Source: Micromonospora andamanensis
Lineage (GTDB): Bacteria; Actinomycetota; Actinomycetes; Mycobacteriales; Micromonosporaceae
Direction: 5' to 3'
Assembly (NCBI RefSeq): GCF_016863495.1
Contig: NZ_BOOZ01000025.1
Coordinates: 62,001-126,000 of the forward strand
DNA length: 64,000 nt
The position numbers and the translations under genes were made by a program. Positions 16,443 through 25,688 of the stretch are shown here, piece by piece. The first letter of the stretch is position 1, and every line of letters begins with the position of its first letter. The notes below the pieces were generated by a model. The model saw only the letters and a list, made by a program, of their open reading frames with translations. It did no database searches and was not told where the DNA came from.

Positions 16443-17221
16443 CGGCACGACTGTCGGTCCTGTTCTCCGTCATGACGATTGTCGCGTTGGTCGGCTGCGG
16501 CGGTGGCCAGCAGAGCAGCGACCCGCGCCCCGGGGCCGGTGCCGTGGCCGGCGACGTCACGGTCTTCGCCGCCGCCTCGCTCACCGAGTCGTTCACCCGG
16601 ATCGGCGAGGACTTCGAGGCGGCGAATCCGGGCTTGCGGGTCTCCTTCAGCTTCGCCGGCAGTTCCGCCCTCGCGACCCAGATCAACCAGGGGGCACCGG
16701 CGGACGTGTTCGCCTCCGCCTCGCCAGCGAACATGACCACTGTCATCGACGCCGGTAACGGCGACGGCAACCCGAGTGTCTTCATCCGCAATCAGCTCGT
16801 GATCGCGGTACCCGACGGCAACCCGGACGGGGTGAACGGCCTGGCCGACCTCAACCAGCCGGACGTCAAGGTGGCGCTCTGCGCCGAACAGGTCCCCTGT
16901 GGCGCGGCGGCGCGGAAGGCCCTGGACGCCGCCGGGGTGGCACTCACCCCGGTCACCCTGGAGCGGGACGTCAAGGCGGCGCTGTCCAAGGTGCGGCTGG
17001 GCGAGGTCGACGCGGCACTTGTCTACCGCACCGACGCACGGGCCGCCGACGACGACGTCGACGGCATCGAGTTCCCCGAATCGGCCGGGGCGACAAACGA
17101 CTATCCGATAGTCGTGGTGAAGAACGCCCCGAACAGACCGGCCGCCCGGGCGTTCGTCGACCATGTGCGCTCCAGCCCCGGTCAGTCGGTCCTCACCGCC
17201 GCCGGGTTCCAGGCCCCGTAG
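16439..17221 (+). CDS. modA: Molybdate ABC transporter substrate-binding lipoprotein ModA
   Basis: 260 residues. Lipobox VALVGC (Cys about 19) after a short hydrophobic signal. The ModA fold is marked by VTVFAAASLTESFTRIGEDF (Ser ligand of the oxyanion), SFAGSSALATQINQGAPADVFASAS and VKAALSKVRLGEVDAALVYRTDA with the conserved tyrosine. It captures molybdate outside the cell for ModBC. Overlaps the regulator gene by four bases and ends three bases before modB. Confidence 0.95.
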   Translation: MTARLSVLFSVMTIVALVGCGGGQQSSDPRPGAGAVAGDVTVFAAASLTESFTRIGEDFEAANPGLRVSFSFAGSSALATQINQGAPADVFASASPANMTTVIDAGNGDGNPSVFIRNQLVIAVPDGNPDGVNGLADLNQPDVKVALCAEQVPCGAAARKALDAAGVALTPVTLERDVKAALSKVRLGEVDAALVYRTDARAADDDVDGIEFPESAGATNDYPIVVVKNAPNRPAARAFVDHVRSSPGQSVLTAAGFQAP

Positions 17222-17224
17222 TCG

Positions 17225-18070
17225 ATGTCCCCGCGCGACGCCGTGGCGGCGCGGCCCGACCGGCCCGCGCCACCACCACGACCCCGGCGAACCGGTCCGG
17301 TACCCGTGGCACTGCTGCTGCCCGCCACCCTCGGCCTGCTCTTCCTGGTGCTGCCGCTGGCCGGTCTGCTGATCCGGACACCGTGGAGCACGCTCCCGCA
17401 GCGCCTCACCGAGCCGGGGGTGCTCACCGCGCTGCGCCTGTCCGTGCAGGCCGCCACCCTCGCCACGCTGCTCTGCCTCGTCCTCGGGGTGCCTCTGGCC
17501 TGGTTGCTCGCCCGCGTCGACTTCCCGGGCCGTCGCCTGGTGCGTGCCCTGGTCACCGTGCCGCTGGTGCTGCCGCCGGTGGTCGGCGGCGTGGCACTGC
17601 TGCTCGTCTTCGGCCGGCGGGGCATCGTCGGCGGCTGGCTCGACAGCACCTTCGGGCTCACCCTGCCGTTCACCACCACAGGCGTGGTTCTCGCCGAGGC
17701 CTTCGTCGCGATGCCGTTCCTGGTCATCGCCGTCGAGGGCGCGCTACGCGGCGCGGACGTGCGGTACGAGGAGGCGGCGGCCACCCTCGGCGCCGGCCGG
17801 TGGACCACCTTCACCCACGTCACGCTCCCGCTCGTCGCGCCGGGTATCGCCGCCGGAGCGGTGCTGTGCTGGGCCCGGGCGCTCGGCGAGTTCGGCGCCA
17901 CCATCACCTTCGCCGGTAACTTCCCCGGCCGTACCCAGACCATGCCGCTCGCGGTGTACCTCGCCCTCGAAACCGACCTGGAGGCGGCGATCGTGCTCAG
18001 TCTCGTCCTGCTCACCGTCTCGGTGGTGATTCTGGTCAGCCTCCGCGACCGCTGGCTCAGCAGCCCGTGA
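17225..18070 (+). CDS. modB: Molybdate ABC transporter permease ModB
   Basis: 281 residues with five to six membrane segments and the ABC permease EAA loop EEAAATLGAGRWTTFTHVTL (about residues 180-199), followed by GIAAGAVLCWARALGEFGATITFAGN, the typical ModB/CysT signature. The N-terminal 25 residues are proline- and arginine-rich and cytoplasmic. It forms the membrane channel for molybdate with ModC; the downstream modC start overlaps its stop (GTGA). Confidence 0.95.
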   Translation: MSPRDAVAARPDRPAPPPRPRRTGPVPVALLLPATLGLLFLVLPLAGLLIRTPWSTLPQRLTEPGVLTALRLSVQAATLATLLCLVLGVPLAWLLARVDFPGRRLVRALVTVPLVLPPVVGGVALLLVFGRRGIVGGWLDSTFGLTLPFTTTGVVLAEAFVAMPFLVIAVEGALRGADVRYEEAAATLGAGRWTTFTHVTLPLVAPGIAAGAVLCWARALGEFGATITFAGNFPGRTQTMPLAVYLALETDLEAAIVLSLVLLTVSVVILVSLRDRWLSSP

Positions 18071-19200
18071 CCGCCGACCCGAGCGTGCCCGGCGCCGACC
18101 CACGGCCCGCCGGTGCGGTGCTCGACGCCCACCTCGTCGTGGACCGTGGCACCTTCCGACTCGACCTGCCGCTGACCATCGGTCCCGGCGAGGTCGTCGC
18201 CCTCCTCGGGCCCAACGGCGCCGGCAAGACGACAGCGCTGCGTGCCCTCGCCGGCCTGATCCCCCTCACCGACGGGCACCTCAGCATCGAGGGCCGTCAC
18301 CTGGACGATCCCGCCCGTCGCCTGTGGACCCCGACCGAGCAGCGGCCGATCGGTGTCGTCTTCCAGGACTACCTGCTCTTCCCGCACCTGACCGCCCTGG
18401 ACAACATCGCGTTCGGGCCGCGTCGCCAGGGCCTCGACCGGCACCGGGCCCGACAGCGGGCAGCGGACTGGCTGGCCCGGGTCGGGCTCGCCGAACACGC
18501 CCGACGCAAACCTCGGCACCTCTCCGGCGGGCAGGCCCAACGGGTGGCGCTGGCTCGTGCGCTCGCCGTCGAACCTGCCCTGCTCCTGCTGGACGAGCCG
18601 CTCGCCGCCCTCGACGCCCGTACCCGACTCGACACTCGCGCCCAGCTCCAACACCACCTCGCCGGCCACTGCGGCGCCACCCTGCTGGTCACCCACGACC
18701 CGATCGACGCCGTCGTACTCGCCGACCGGCTCGTCATCATCGAGAACGGGCAGGTGGTGCAGGAGGGCGACGTCGCCACCGTCACCGCCCGGCCGCGCAC
18801 CGACTACGTCGCCCGGCTAGTCGGTCTCAACCTCTACCGAGGTCATGCCGACGGACACCGGGTCCTGCTCACCGACGGATTCCACCTCGTCACCGGTGAC
18901 CAGCACGCCGGTGACGTCTTCGTCGCGTTCGCGCCGTCGGCCGTGGCACTGCATCCCGGTCGTCCCGACGGCAGCCCCCGCAACACCTGGCCGGCCACCA
19001 TCACCGGGATTCAACGCCACGGCGACAACCTGCGGGTGCAGCTCGGTGGCCCGGTCACTGTGGCGGCCGACATCACCCCGGCCGCCGCCGCCCAGCTGAA
19101 CCTGGCCCCCGGGCGGACACTCTGGGCTGCCGTCAAGGCTGCCGAAACCCGGGTCTACCCGGCCGCGGCGGCCCCCGCCGACGTCGCGGCCGAGCCATGA
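18067..19200 (+). CDS. modC: Molybdate ABC transporter ATP-binding protein ModC
   Basis: 377 residues from a GTG overlapping modB. Walker A LLGPNGAGKTTA (about 47-58), Q-loop VVFQDYLLFPHLTALDNIAF, signature LSGGQAQRVALARALA, Walker B LLLLDEPLAALD and switch LVTHDPIDAV. The C-terminal third is a TOBE regulatory domain (NTWPATITGIQRHGDNLRVQL). Length and order agree with ModC. It energises molybdate import; the operon ends here, facing the convergent NACHT gene. Confidence 0.95.
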   Translation: MTADPSVPGADPRPAGAVLDAHLVVDRGTFRLDLPLTIGPGEVVALLGPNGAGKTTALRALAGLIPLTDGHLSIEGRHLDDPARRLWTPTEQRPIGVVFQDYLLFPHLTALDNIAFGPRRQGLDRHRARQRAADWLARVGLAEHARRKPRHLSGGQAQRVALARALAVEPALLLLDEPLAALDARTRLDTRAQLQHHLAGHCGATLLVTHDPIDAVVLADRLVIIENGQVVQEGDVATVTARPRTDYVARLVGLNLYRGHADGHRVLLTDGFHLVTGDQHAGDVFVAFAPSAVALHPGRPDGSPRNTWPATITGIQRHGDNLRVQLGGPVTVAADITPAAAAQLNLAPGRTLWAAVKAAETRVYPAAAAPADVAAEP

Positions 19201-19209
19201 GACCAACCG

Positions 19210-19229
19210 GTCCCCACCGCCGCGGGGAC
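19210..19229. terminator. Candidate bidirectional hairpin between modC and the NACHT gene
   Basis: GTCCCC and GGGGAC pair around an eight-base loop, in the 43-base gap between two convergent genes. The position favours termination from either side. No T-run is present. Confidence 0.4.
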
Positions 19230-19243
19230 ACTGTCCGCCCCGG

Positions 19244-22200
19244 TCACCCGGCGGCAGCCGGTCCCGGGAAGTCGTCCGGGCCGGTGCCGGGTAGCGTCGC
19301 CAGCAGTTGGCCGGCGAGACCCCGTACGGTGGGGTCGGGCTGACCGGCCAGCCGGACGAGGATCGGCCGGGTCCGGGTGTCCGCACCGTAGTGCCGGGCG
19401 AGTGCGAGCAGCGAGGTACGGCGGATCTCCCAGTCCTCGTCGTCGACCAGCCGCATCAGCAGCTCCCGCACCCCGGTCCGGTCAGCCAGGTGGGCCGCGA
19501 GTTGCTCCGCGGCCCGACGCCGCACCTCCAGCGCCGGATCGTCACGCACCAGCCCCACCAACAGCACCCGGACCTCCGGGTCGTTGCCGAAATGCTCGCC
19601 GAGCGCCGCCGCGATGCGGGCCCGGATCGCCGGATCCCGGTCGGCCAGTCGGCGCATCAACCGCAGCGTCACCGCCATCGCGGTCTCGCCCCGGGCGATC
19701 AGGCAGCACACCGCAGCGTCGAACGCCGCCGGGTCGGTGTCGGACTCGATGCGCTCCAGCAGCACGTCGGTCACCACGTCCGGGCCGCCGTACGCGCTGA
19801 GGGTCTCCACGGCGGCGAGTCGGATGCCGGCGTAGCTGTCCCGGCGGGCCCGCCGGGACAGGGTCTCCACAAGCGCCTCGGTGCCACCATGGCGGGCCAG
19901 CGCCTGCGCGGCGGCACGCAGCACGTTCGGATCGGGATCGCGGCGGACCTGTTCGGCGAGGCACTCGACAACTGCCGTGTCGAGCGGATCACCAAGGCGG
20001 GCCAGGCTGCGGGTGACCCGCAGCCGCACGATCGGGTCCCGCTCCCGGGCGGCCCGGCTGATGAGCAGCTCACGCGTGGCGTGCCCGAGCGGTGGCCGGC
20101 CGGTGAGCAGGTCGACGGCGGCGAGCCGGACGCCCGCTGTGGGATCCTGGCGGGCCCGTTCCAGCAGCAGCTCGCCGGTGCGGTGATCCGGGTACGCCTC
20201 GGCCAGCGCACGAACCGCGGCGAGCCGCACCGTGGCGTCGTCGTCGGTCCGTGCCGCCTGCGCGGCCACCACCCACCCGCTGTCGTCCACCCGGTACCTG
20301 TCGGTCAGCGCCACCACAGCGGCCGACCGCACCGAGGCGTCCTCGTCCTGCTCGATCCGGTCCACCAGCCGGTCCCGGCACCGTCCGTCCGGGTCGTTGA
20401 CCAGCACCAGTCGCTGTACCGCCACCGCACGCACCCGCGCCGAGGCGTCCGAGCCGGCAAGTTTGAGCAGCAGCTCGGTGCCGTCCGTGCCGCCCGGCAG
20501 CAGTTCGCACACCAGGCAACGTCGCACCTCGTCCTCGGAATCGCCGGAGATCCGCGACAGGGCCCGGCCACGGGCCGTCTCGCTCTGCTCGGGGAGGGTG
20601 AGCAGGCACCGCAGCGCGGACTGCACCACACCGGGGTCGGTGTCGGCGGCCAGCAGGCGGTGCAGCGTCTCGGTGACGTCGGGCAGGTCGAGGCAGCGAC
20701 CCGCGAGCACCGTCACGGCGGCCCGCCGGACACCTGTGTCCCGGTCGTCCGTGGCCCGCGTCAGCAGCAGTCGTCGGACGTCCTCGGCCAGCTCGGTCCG
20801 CCCGCCGAGGGACTGCACCGCCAGGGCGCGGACCGCCGCGTCGGGCGAGCCGGCGAGGTCGCGCAGCACCTCGACCAGGTCGCCGCCGGTGCCGAAGTTG
20901 GCGACGAGAGCACGCACCGCGGCCTGCCGTACCGCGGTCGAGCCTTCCGCCCGCGCCTGCGTCAGCAGCAGATCCTGACAGTGGCGGCGACTGCGCCCGG
21001 TGGTGTCCAACCTCCCGGCGGCCTCGGCCAGGCCGGCGACCAGGGCGATCCGCGCCTGCCGCTCCCGACCCTGGCCGAGCTCCCGGACCAGCAGGTCCTC
21101 CAGCTGCTCATCGGCGGTGGACAGCACCGCCGCCGCCCGGGTGGCGAACGTCGATCCGGAGCGCCAGCTGGTACGCACCCCTCGTCGGCGGTACCAGTGC
21201 AGGAAGACGGCCCGGCCGGGCCACTGCGGTCCGAGCGCCCGGATCGAGGAGAGCAGTTCCTGCTCGGTGACCTCGACGAGGTTCGGATCGTCGGCCGAGA
21301 TGCCGTGCTCGACGAGCAGCACGACCTGGCGCAGCACCGCCTCGCCGGCACCGGCCAGCCCAGCCGGCTGCGGCGCCTCCGCCACGCACTGCGCGGCCAG
21401 CACCAGGTTCCACGGTGGACTGGCCAGGTTCAGCGGCGGCCACGGCCGGTTGACCTCGGTGGCCAGCAGGGTGACCAGTTCGTTGGCGACCTCGGCGGGC
21501 AGCGCGCCGGCGACCAGCCGCAACACCTCCCGCCAGGACGGATCTGCCCAGTTCTCCCGGAACAGCGCACGCAACTGGTCGATCCCCCAGGTCTCCGGGT
21601 CGTGATCGAACCTGTCCACGATCTCCTCGGCACAGAAGAACTCCAGAAACGTACGGTGCACGAACCCGAACAGGCGCAGCCCGTACCGTTCCAGGATGAA
21701 ACTGCGCTGGCGCAATTTGTCGATCATCGAGTACGCCATGGCGTGTGCGCGTTCGTTCTCGAAACCGTAGAACTCGACCAGATGGTCCCGGAAGATCCGC
21801 GACAGTTCATCCGCCTCGATGTAATTGCCGGCCGGCCCCGACTCCCGGCACTGCATCCAGAACGCCAGGTGGCGCAGCAGTCGCAGCTTCGCCTGCGGGT
21901 CCAGCGGCGGCACGTCGCCGTGGCTCTCCCGCAGTTGCTTGGTCACGTCCCATTCCGAGATCAGCACATCTGTGACGTGTGCGTAGAGGCGGCGACGGTT
22001 CCGGGGCAACGGGCGGTCCCGACCGACGATCGCCATGAGCATCAGCAGCAACGGGTTGCCGGCGATCTCGTGCATCGCCCTGGACCTTCGCACCACGTCG
22101 AGGATCTGCCGCCGTTGCCGGTCCGCCTCGACCGACGGGGTCGGCATCACGTACTCGTACCAGTTGCCGAGGAAGCGGGCGATCCGCTCGTCGTCGAGAT

Positions 22201-23470
22201 CCTCCAGGGTGAAGTGGTCGAATCCGGCGTTGGCGAAGGTGTGCCGCAGGTACCCGGCCGCCCGCGAGGTCACCACGGTACGCACCCCGGGGTACTCGTT
22301 GGCGAAGGTGGCGATCTGCGCCGCCATCTCCTCCCGCTGCGCCGGGTCGAACACCTCGTCCAGCCCGTCGAAGAGGAACAGCGCCTGGCCGCCCTGCCGC
22401 AGGTACGCCTCCAGCACGTCCCGGTCGATGCCGGCCAGCCCCTGCTGGTGGCGGTGGCCTACGTAGTCGAGCAGGCCGTCGCAGCGGCCGTCACCGCGAT
22501 GCGCCGCGTACGACCGGAGTTCGACGAGGACGGGAAGGTATCTGTCCAGCGCCGCCAGCCTGGGCTCCTCGCAGACCCCGGCCAGCGCGAGGGCGAGGTA
22601 GCGGGCGGCAGCCGACTTGCCGGAACCGGGATCGCCGAGCAGCACGATGGCCCGGCGGGCCGGGTCGCAGACCACGTCGAACAGTGGCGACGCCTCCTTG
22701 GCCGCGTACTCCTCCCAGAGCCGCTCGACGTCCCTCGGGTCCACCACACCGGGCAGCGCGCCCCCGTCACCGTCCGGGCCGGATCCGGCCCAGCGCCACC
22801 AGGCCAGCGGCATCTCCGGCCGGGCGTCCTCGTGCACCCTCGGCTCGACGAAGACGTTGGACAACCCGACGGTGAGGTAGCCGATGGTGGGCCGTGGCGC
22901 CACCGCGTCCAGCGGCACCGCCTGGTACCGCAGCCGGAGTTGCTTGTGGTACTGGCTGCGGGCCGCCTCCGGCAGGTGGGTGTCGGGGTCGCCCGGCTCA
23001 CGCGCGGGTGACCGACCGCTGCGCACATCGGCAAGCGCCACGGTGACCTTCGCCGACAGATCGTCCACGCTGGAGAAGAAGGCGCACAGGTGGCGTTCCT
23101 TCAGCTCGTGCCGCAGGGCCACGATCTGCTGCCAGTCGCCGTTACGGTCGATCATGTCGACCGGCCACGGCGTCTCCTCGGCGAGCAGAAAGATCAGGCA
23201 CGGTTTGCCGGCGGCGAGTGCCTCCCGGTATTCCAGCTCGGTGATGGAGGACTCCTGGCCGGCCGGCCGGTAACCGTAGCGCCAGGCGAAGAGACCCACA
23301 TAGAGGTCACATCGGCGTACGTCGGTCAAACAGCGTTCCAGAGGTGGGCGGACGTCGGCCCCGTACGCCTCCATGGCGACGTCCTCGATCTCCAGGCGAC
23401 GCGCCACCGCGTGCACGGCCGCGCGGTATTCCAGCAGGTCCTTTTGGGTGGCCGAAATGTATACCTTCAT
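19244..23470 (-). CDS. DUF4062-NACHT-HEAT repeat protein (STAND NTPase)
   Basis: 1,408 residues from the ATG at 23470, where the DUF4062 domain begins (MKVYISATQKDLLEYRAAV); a 38-residue upstream extension is not convincing. DUF4062 covers about residues 1-100, a TIR-like fold (VRRCDLYVGLFAWRYGYRP) found in STAND proteins. The NACHT NTPase has Walker A GDPGSGKS (about 279-286), Walker B LFLFDGLDE (about 363-371) and sensor region VRTVVTSRAAGYLR; a winged-helix/helical region follows. From about residue 800 to the end are roughly twenty HEAT-like repeats of the form (A)VRxAAVxAL. Such proteins act as ligand-triggered switches, some of them antiviral. It faces the SCO2521 gene head to head. Confidence 0.88.
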   Translation of the reverse strand: MKVYISATQKDLLEYRAAVHAVARRLEIEDVAMEAYGADVRPPLERCLTDVRRCDLYVGLFAWRYGYRPAGQESSITELEYREALAAGKPCLIFLLAEETPWPVDMIDRNGDWQQIVALRHELKERHLCAFFSSVDDLSAKVTVALADVRSGRSPAREPGDPDTHLPEAARSQYHKQLRLRYQAVPLDAVAPRPTIGYLTVGLSNVFVEPRVHEDARPEMPLAWWRWAGSGPDGDGGALPGVVDPRDVERLWEEYAAKEASPLFDVVCDPARRAIVLLGDPGSGKSAAARYLALALAGVCEEPRLAALDRYLPVLVELRSYAAHRGDGRCDGLLDYVGHRHQQGLAGIDRDVLEAYLRQGGQALFLFDGLDEVFDPAQREEMAAQIATFANEYPGVRTVVTSRAAGYLRHTFANAGFDHFTLEDLDDERIARFLGNWYEYVMPTPSVEADRQRRQILDVVRRSRAMHEIAGNPLLLMLMAIVGRDRPLPRNRRRLYAHVTDVLISEWDVTKQLRESHGDVPPLDPQAKLRLLRHLAFWMQCRESGPAGNYIEADELSRIFRDHLVEFYGFENERAHAMAYSMIDKLRQRSFILERYGLRLFGFVHRTFLEFFCAEEIVDRFDHDPETWGIDQLRALFRENWADPSWREVLRLVAGALPAEVANELVTLLATEVNRPWPPLNLASPPWNLVLAAQCVAEAPQPAGLAGAGEAVLRQVVLLVEHGISADDPNLVEVTEQELLSSIRALGPQWPGRAVFLHWYRRRGVRTSWRSGSTFATRAAAVLSTADEQLEDLLVRELGQGRERQARIALVAGLAEAAGRLDTTGRSRRHCQDLLLTQARAEGSTAVRQAAVRALVANFGTGGDLVEVLRDLAGSPDAAVRALAVQSLGGRTELAEDVRRLLLTRATDDRDTGVRRAAVTVLAGRCLDLPDVTETLHRLLAADTDPGVVQSALRCLLTLPEQSETARGRALSRISGDSEDEVRRCLVCELLPGGTDGTELLLKLAGSDASARVRAVAVQRLVLVNDPDGRCRDRLVDRIEQDEDASVRSAAVVALTDRYRVDDSGWVVAAQAARTDDDATVRLAAVRALAEAYPDHRTGELLLERARQDPTAGVRLAAVDLLTGRPPLGHATRELLISRAARERDPIVRLRVTRSLARLGDPLDTAVVECLAEQVRRDPDPNVLRAAAQALARHGGTEALVETLSRRARRDSYAGIRLAAVETLSAYGGPDVVTDVLLERIESDTDPAAFDAAVCCLIARGETAMAVTLRLMRRLADRDPAIRARIAAALGEHFGNDPEVRVLLVGLVRDDPALEVRRRAAEQLAAHLADRTGVRELLMRLVDDEDWEIRRTSLLALARHYGADTRTRPILVRLAGQPDPTVRGLAGQLLATLPGTGPDDFPGPAAAG

Positions 23471-23681
23471 CGACGGCAAACTCCAGGGGTGGCTGGCGAC
23501 CGCATTCTTCAAAATATCAGCCGTTGTCACATCCATCGGTCCCGTGAGTCCGCACCCGAGGGCACATATCGGCTTTCCCACCACGGATGGGCCTATGATG
23601 ACCGCGGGACGGATTCGATCCGGTCACCGGCCGCAGGCCCATGCCCGCCGGTGTCCCCCGTGGTGCCGATGCGGAGGAACC
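23471..23681. promoter_or_regulatory. Divergent promoter region between NACHT and SCO2521-family genes
   Basis: No gene fits in these 211 bases, and A/T content is above the surroundings (for example AAAATATCAG at about 23510). A TATGAT hexamer at 23594-23599 lies 83 bases before the plus-strand start and could be its -10 element; the -35 match is weak. The minus-strand promoter was not found with confidence. Confidence 0.4.
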
Positions 23682-24719
23682 ATGCTCACGGTGGGCGAGG
23701 TGCACACCAGCCTGCTGCAGCACAGCACGGCGCTGGCGCAGGACCAGAGCGCCGAGGTGCTCAACCTGGTGGAGGGCGAGGCCGTGCTGACCTCGCGGCG
23801 TCCGTCGCTGTACGCGGTCTCGCCCGATGTCCGTACCGGTGTGGACTGCTGGCTGCCGAGCGCGAAGAACCGCCAACTGCGTGGGGTCGGTGCGGTGGTC
23901 ACCCGGGCGGTCATCACCGGCGGGCGGATCGTGCAGGCCTCCTCCATCATCCAGGTGGTCGCCGGGGAGCGCCGCCGACCGTGGTCGCACTACCTGGCCA
24001 ACTCGGGTGTGCTGGAGACGGTCGGCAAGCTGGACGCCGACGACCTGACAAACGGCTTCCTGCACGGCAACGCCGCCGACGTGCTGAACCTGGACGCGAT
24101 CACCGGTCGGGTGCTCGACAGTGTCCAGATGTCCGACCTGCTGGACCGGCGTCCGCCGCTGCGTGCGGCGCGTACCCGGCTGCGCTGGACCGCGCAGGTG
24201 CACCGGCAACCGGGCGAGCACGCCACGGCTGACGTCGCGGTGGACTCACCGACGTTGCGCACCGTACGGCTCACGGTGAGCCCGCAGGACGTGCCGGCGG
24301 CGGTCGCCGGCCTCTGCGAGGATCTCGCCCTGCACGACTGGCTGCTCACCATGCTGTCCGCCCTGGTGGAAGCCGCGGTGACCCGCGCCGGCTCGACGCA
24401 GGAGCACATCGAACGGCTGCGGCCGGTGCTGGAGCACCTGCTGCACCTGTGGCTGCCAGGTGCCCGGGTCGACCCGCGACTGCGGCCGATCTGGGACCGG
24501 CTGGAGCAGGTTCCGGGGTTCAGCCGGCAGTGGCAGTCCTCGGTCAACTGGATCCGGGATCAGATCACCGTCGGCAACATGGCCATCCTGCGCGACCTGG
24601 CCGCCCGGGCGGCGAGTCAGTCGTACGGGTCGGCCACGCTCACCGAACCCTTCTCGACCGCCGGCAGCGGCCCGTCGGACCGCAGGGTCGGGCGCGGTGC
24701 GCAGGCACCACGCGGCTGA
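23682..24719 (+). CDS. SCO2521 family protein
   Basis: 345 residues from the ATG at 23682, preceded by GGAGG. I recognise it as the SCO2521-type protein by its opening (MLTVGEVHTSLLQHSTALAQ) and its place beside the other four SCO2522-SCO2525-type genes. Other recognisable parts are LRGVGAVVTRAVITGGRIVQ and a C-terminal helical region (VEHLLHLWLPGARVD-like, ending WQSSVNWIRDQITVGNMAI). No enzyme motif or membrane segment is visible. Function is unknown in any organism as far as I know. It converges on the SCO2522 gene with no gap at all. Confidence 0.75.
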   Translation: MLTVGEVHTSLLQHSTALAQDQSAEVLNLVEGEAVLTSRRPSLYAVSPDVRTGVDCWLPSAKNRQLRGVGAVVTRAVITGGRIVQASSIIQVVAGERRRPWSHYLANSGVLETVGKLDADDLTNGFLHGNAADVLNLDAITGRVLDSVQMSDLLDRRPPLRAARTRLRWTAQVHRQPGEHATADVAVDSPTLRTVRLTVSPQDVPAAVAGLCEDLALHDWLLTMLSALVEAAVTRAGSTQEHIERLRPVLEHLLHLWLPGARVDPRLRPIWDRLEQVPGFSRQWQSSVNWIRDQITVGNMAILRDLAARAASQSYGSATLTEPFSTAGSGPSDRRVGRGAQAPRG

Positions 24720-25688
24720 TCACTCGCCGATGAACACGTAGCTCAGCCGGTCGACAAGTTCGTCGGGCAACTCCAGGCCCTCGCTGCCGGCCCGCTTGGC
24801 TACCTGCTTCGCGACAGCGGGTGGCACCGCCACCTGCCCGAGGATGGTCCGTACGGCCAACTCGACCGGGAGATAGCGGGTGTCCATGAGCGTCACCGTG
24901 CGGTACCCGCAGAACGGCGTGGCGTCCGGGTTCAACTGGACGATCGCGGGCAGCCGGTCCCAGTCGGTCGGCAGCGGCTCGTCGGGAGGCAGCCGGTACG
25001 GCTGGGTGATCGTCTGTCCCCGGTGCCGCAGGACGCCCAGCCGGGTCATCTGCCACACCGAGGCGAGCAGCGCGCACGCCCACACCCGACGGTCCGGCTC
25101 GTCGGACCACAGTTCGATGTCGACGAAAATCGAGTGCGGCGCGTCGCCGGACTGCAACGGCGGGGACCACGGCACCGGCAGCGTCATCGCGGGCGCATCG
25201 GCATGACCCGGGGTCCGCTTGCCGTTGGACAGCCAGCCCGACTCACTCAGCGGTGGGCGACTCCCCGTGGTGTGCCGTGGCGGTTCCACCACGAGCGTGT
25301 CCACCACCAGCCGGGCCAGTTCGACGTCGTCGTAGCGGGCGAAGCTGGACTCGCGCGCCACGTAGTCGAGCACCAGCCCGTGCTCCGCTGCGGCCTGCTG
25401 CACCTGCGGGATCACCTCGCGCGGTGTGGCGAACCGGTGGAAGTAGTCGTCGACGAGGAAGCAGGTGCTGATCCTGGGTTGCCGGTGGGGGCGCAGCCCT
25501 CGACGGGCGAGCGCCGGGACCGCCTGCGCCCAGTCGGCGATCCGGGCGAACTTGCGCCGCAGATCCCGGCACCCGTCGCCGAAGTCCTCGGCGTAGACGT
25601 GCCCCAACTCGACCGACAGATGCGAGTACGGCACGCTCTCCGTACGACGCACCGCAGCTGCCTCCTGAAACCTGACATCCACGCTCAT
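24720..25688 (-). CDS. SCO2522 family protein
   Basis: 322 residues from the ATG at 25688, which overlaps the stop of the SCO2523 gene by one base (TGATG). Recognisable family features are VPYSHLSVELGHVYAEDF near the N-terminus, HRQPRISTCFLVDDYFHRF and PREVIPQVQQAAAEHGLVLDY, and the C-terminal CGYRTVTLMDTRYLPVELAV with a short acidic helix at the end. The region TCFLVDDYF could be a strand with acidic ligands, but no known catalytic motif is visible. Last gene of the SCO2524-2523-2522 operon; function unknown. Confidence 0.72.
   Translation of the reverse strand: MSVDVRFQEAAAVRRTESVPYSHLSVELGHVYAEDFGDGCRDLRRKFARIADWAQAVPALARRGLRPHRQPRISTCFLVDDYFHRFATPREVIPQVQQAAAEHGLVLDYVARESSFARYDDVELARLVVDTLVVEPPRHTTGSRPPLSESGWLSNGKRTPGHADAPAMTLPVPWSPPLQSGDAPHSIFVDIELWSDEPDRRVWACALLASVWQMTRLGVLRHRGQTITQPYRLPPDEPLPTDWDRLPAIVQLNPDATPFCGYRTVTLMDTRYLPVELAVRTILGQVAVPPAVAKQVAKRAGSEGLELPDELVDRLSYVFIGE

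Noticed and set aside
19307-23011. A very long open frame opposite the NACHT-HEAT gene
   Set aside because: It is an artefact of high G+C codon use on the other strand: its product is Arg/Gln/Gly-rich without domains, while the minus-strand frame has clear DUF4062, NACHT and HEAT features.
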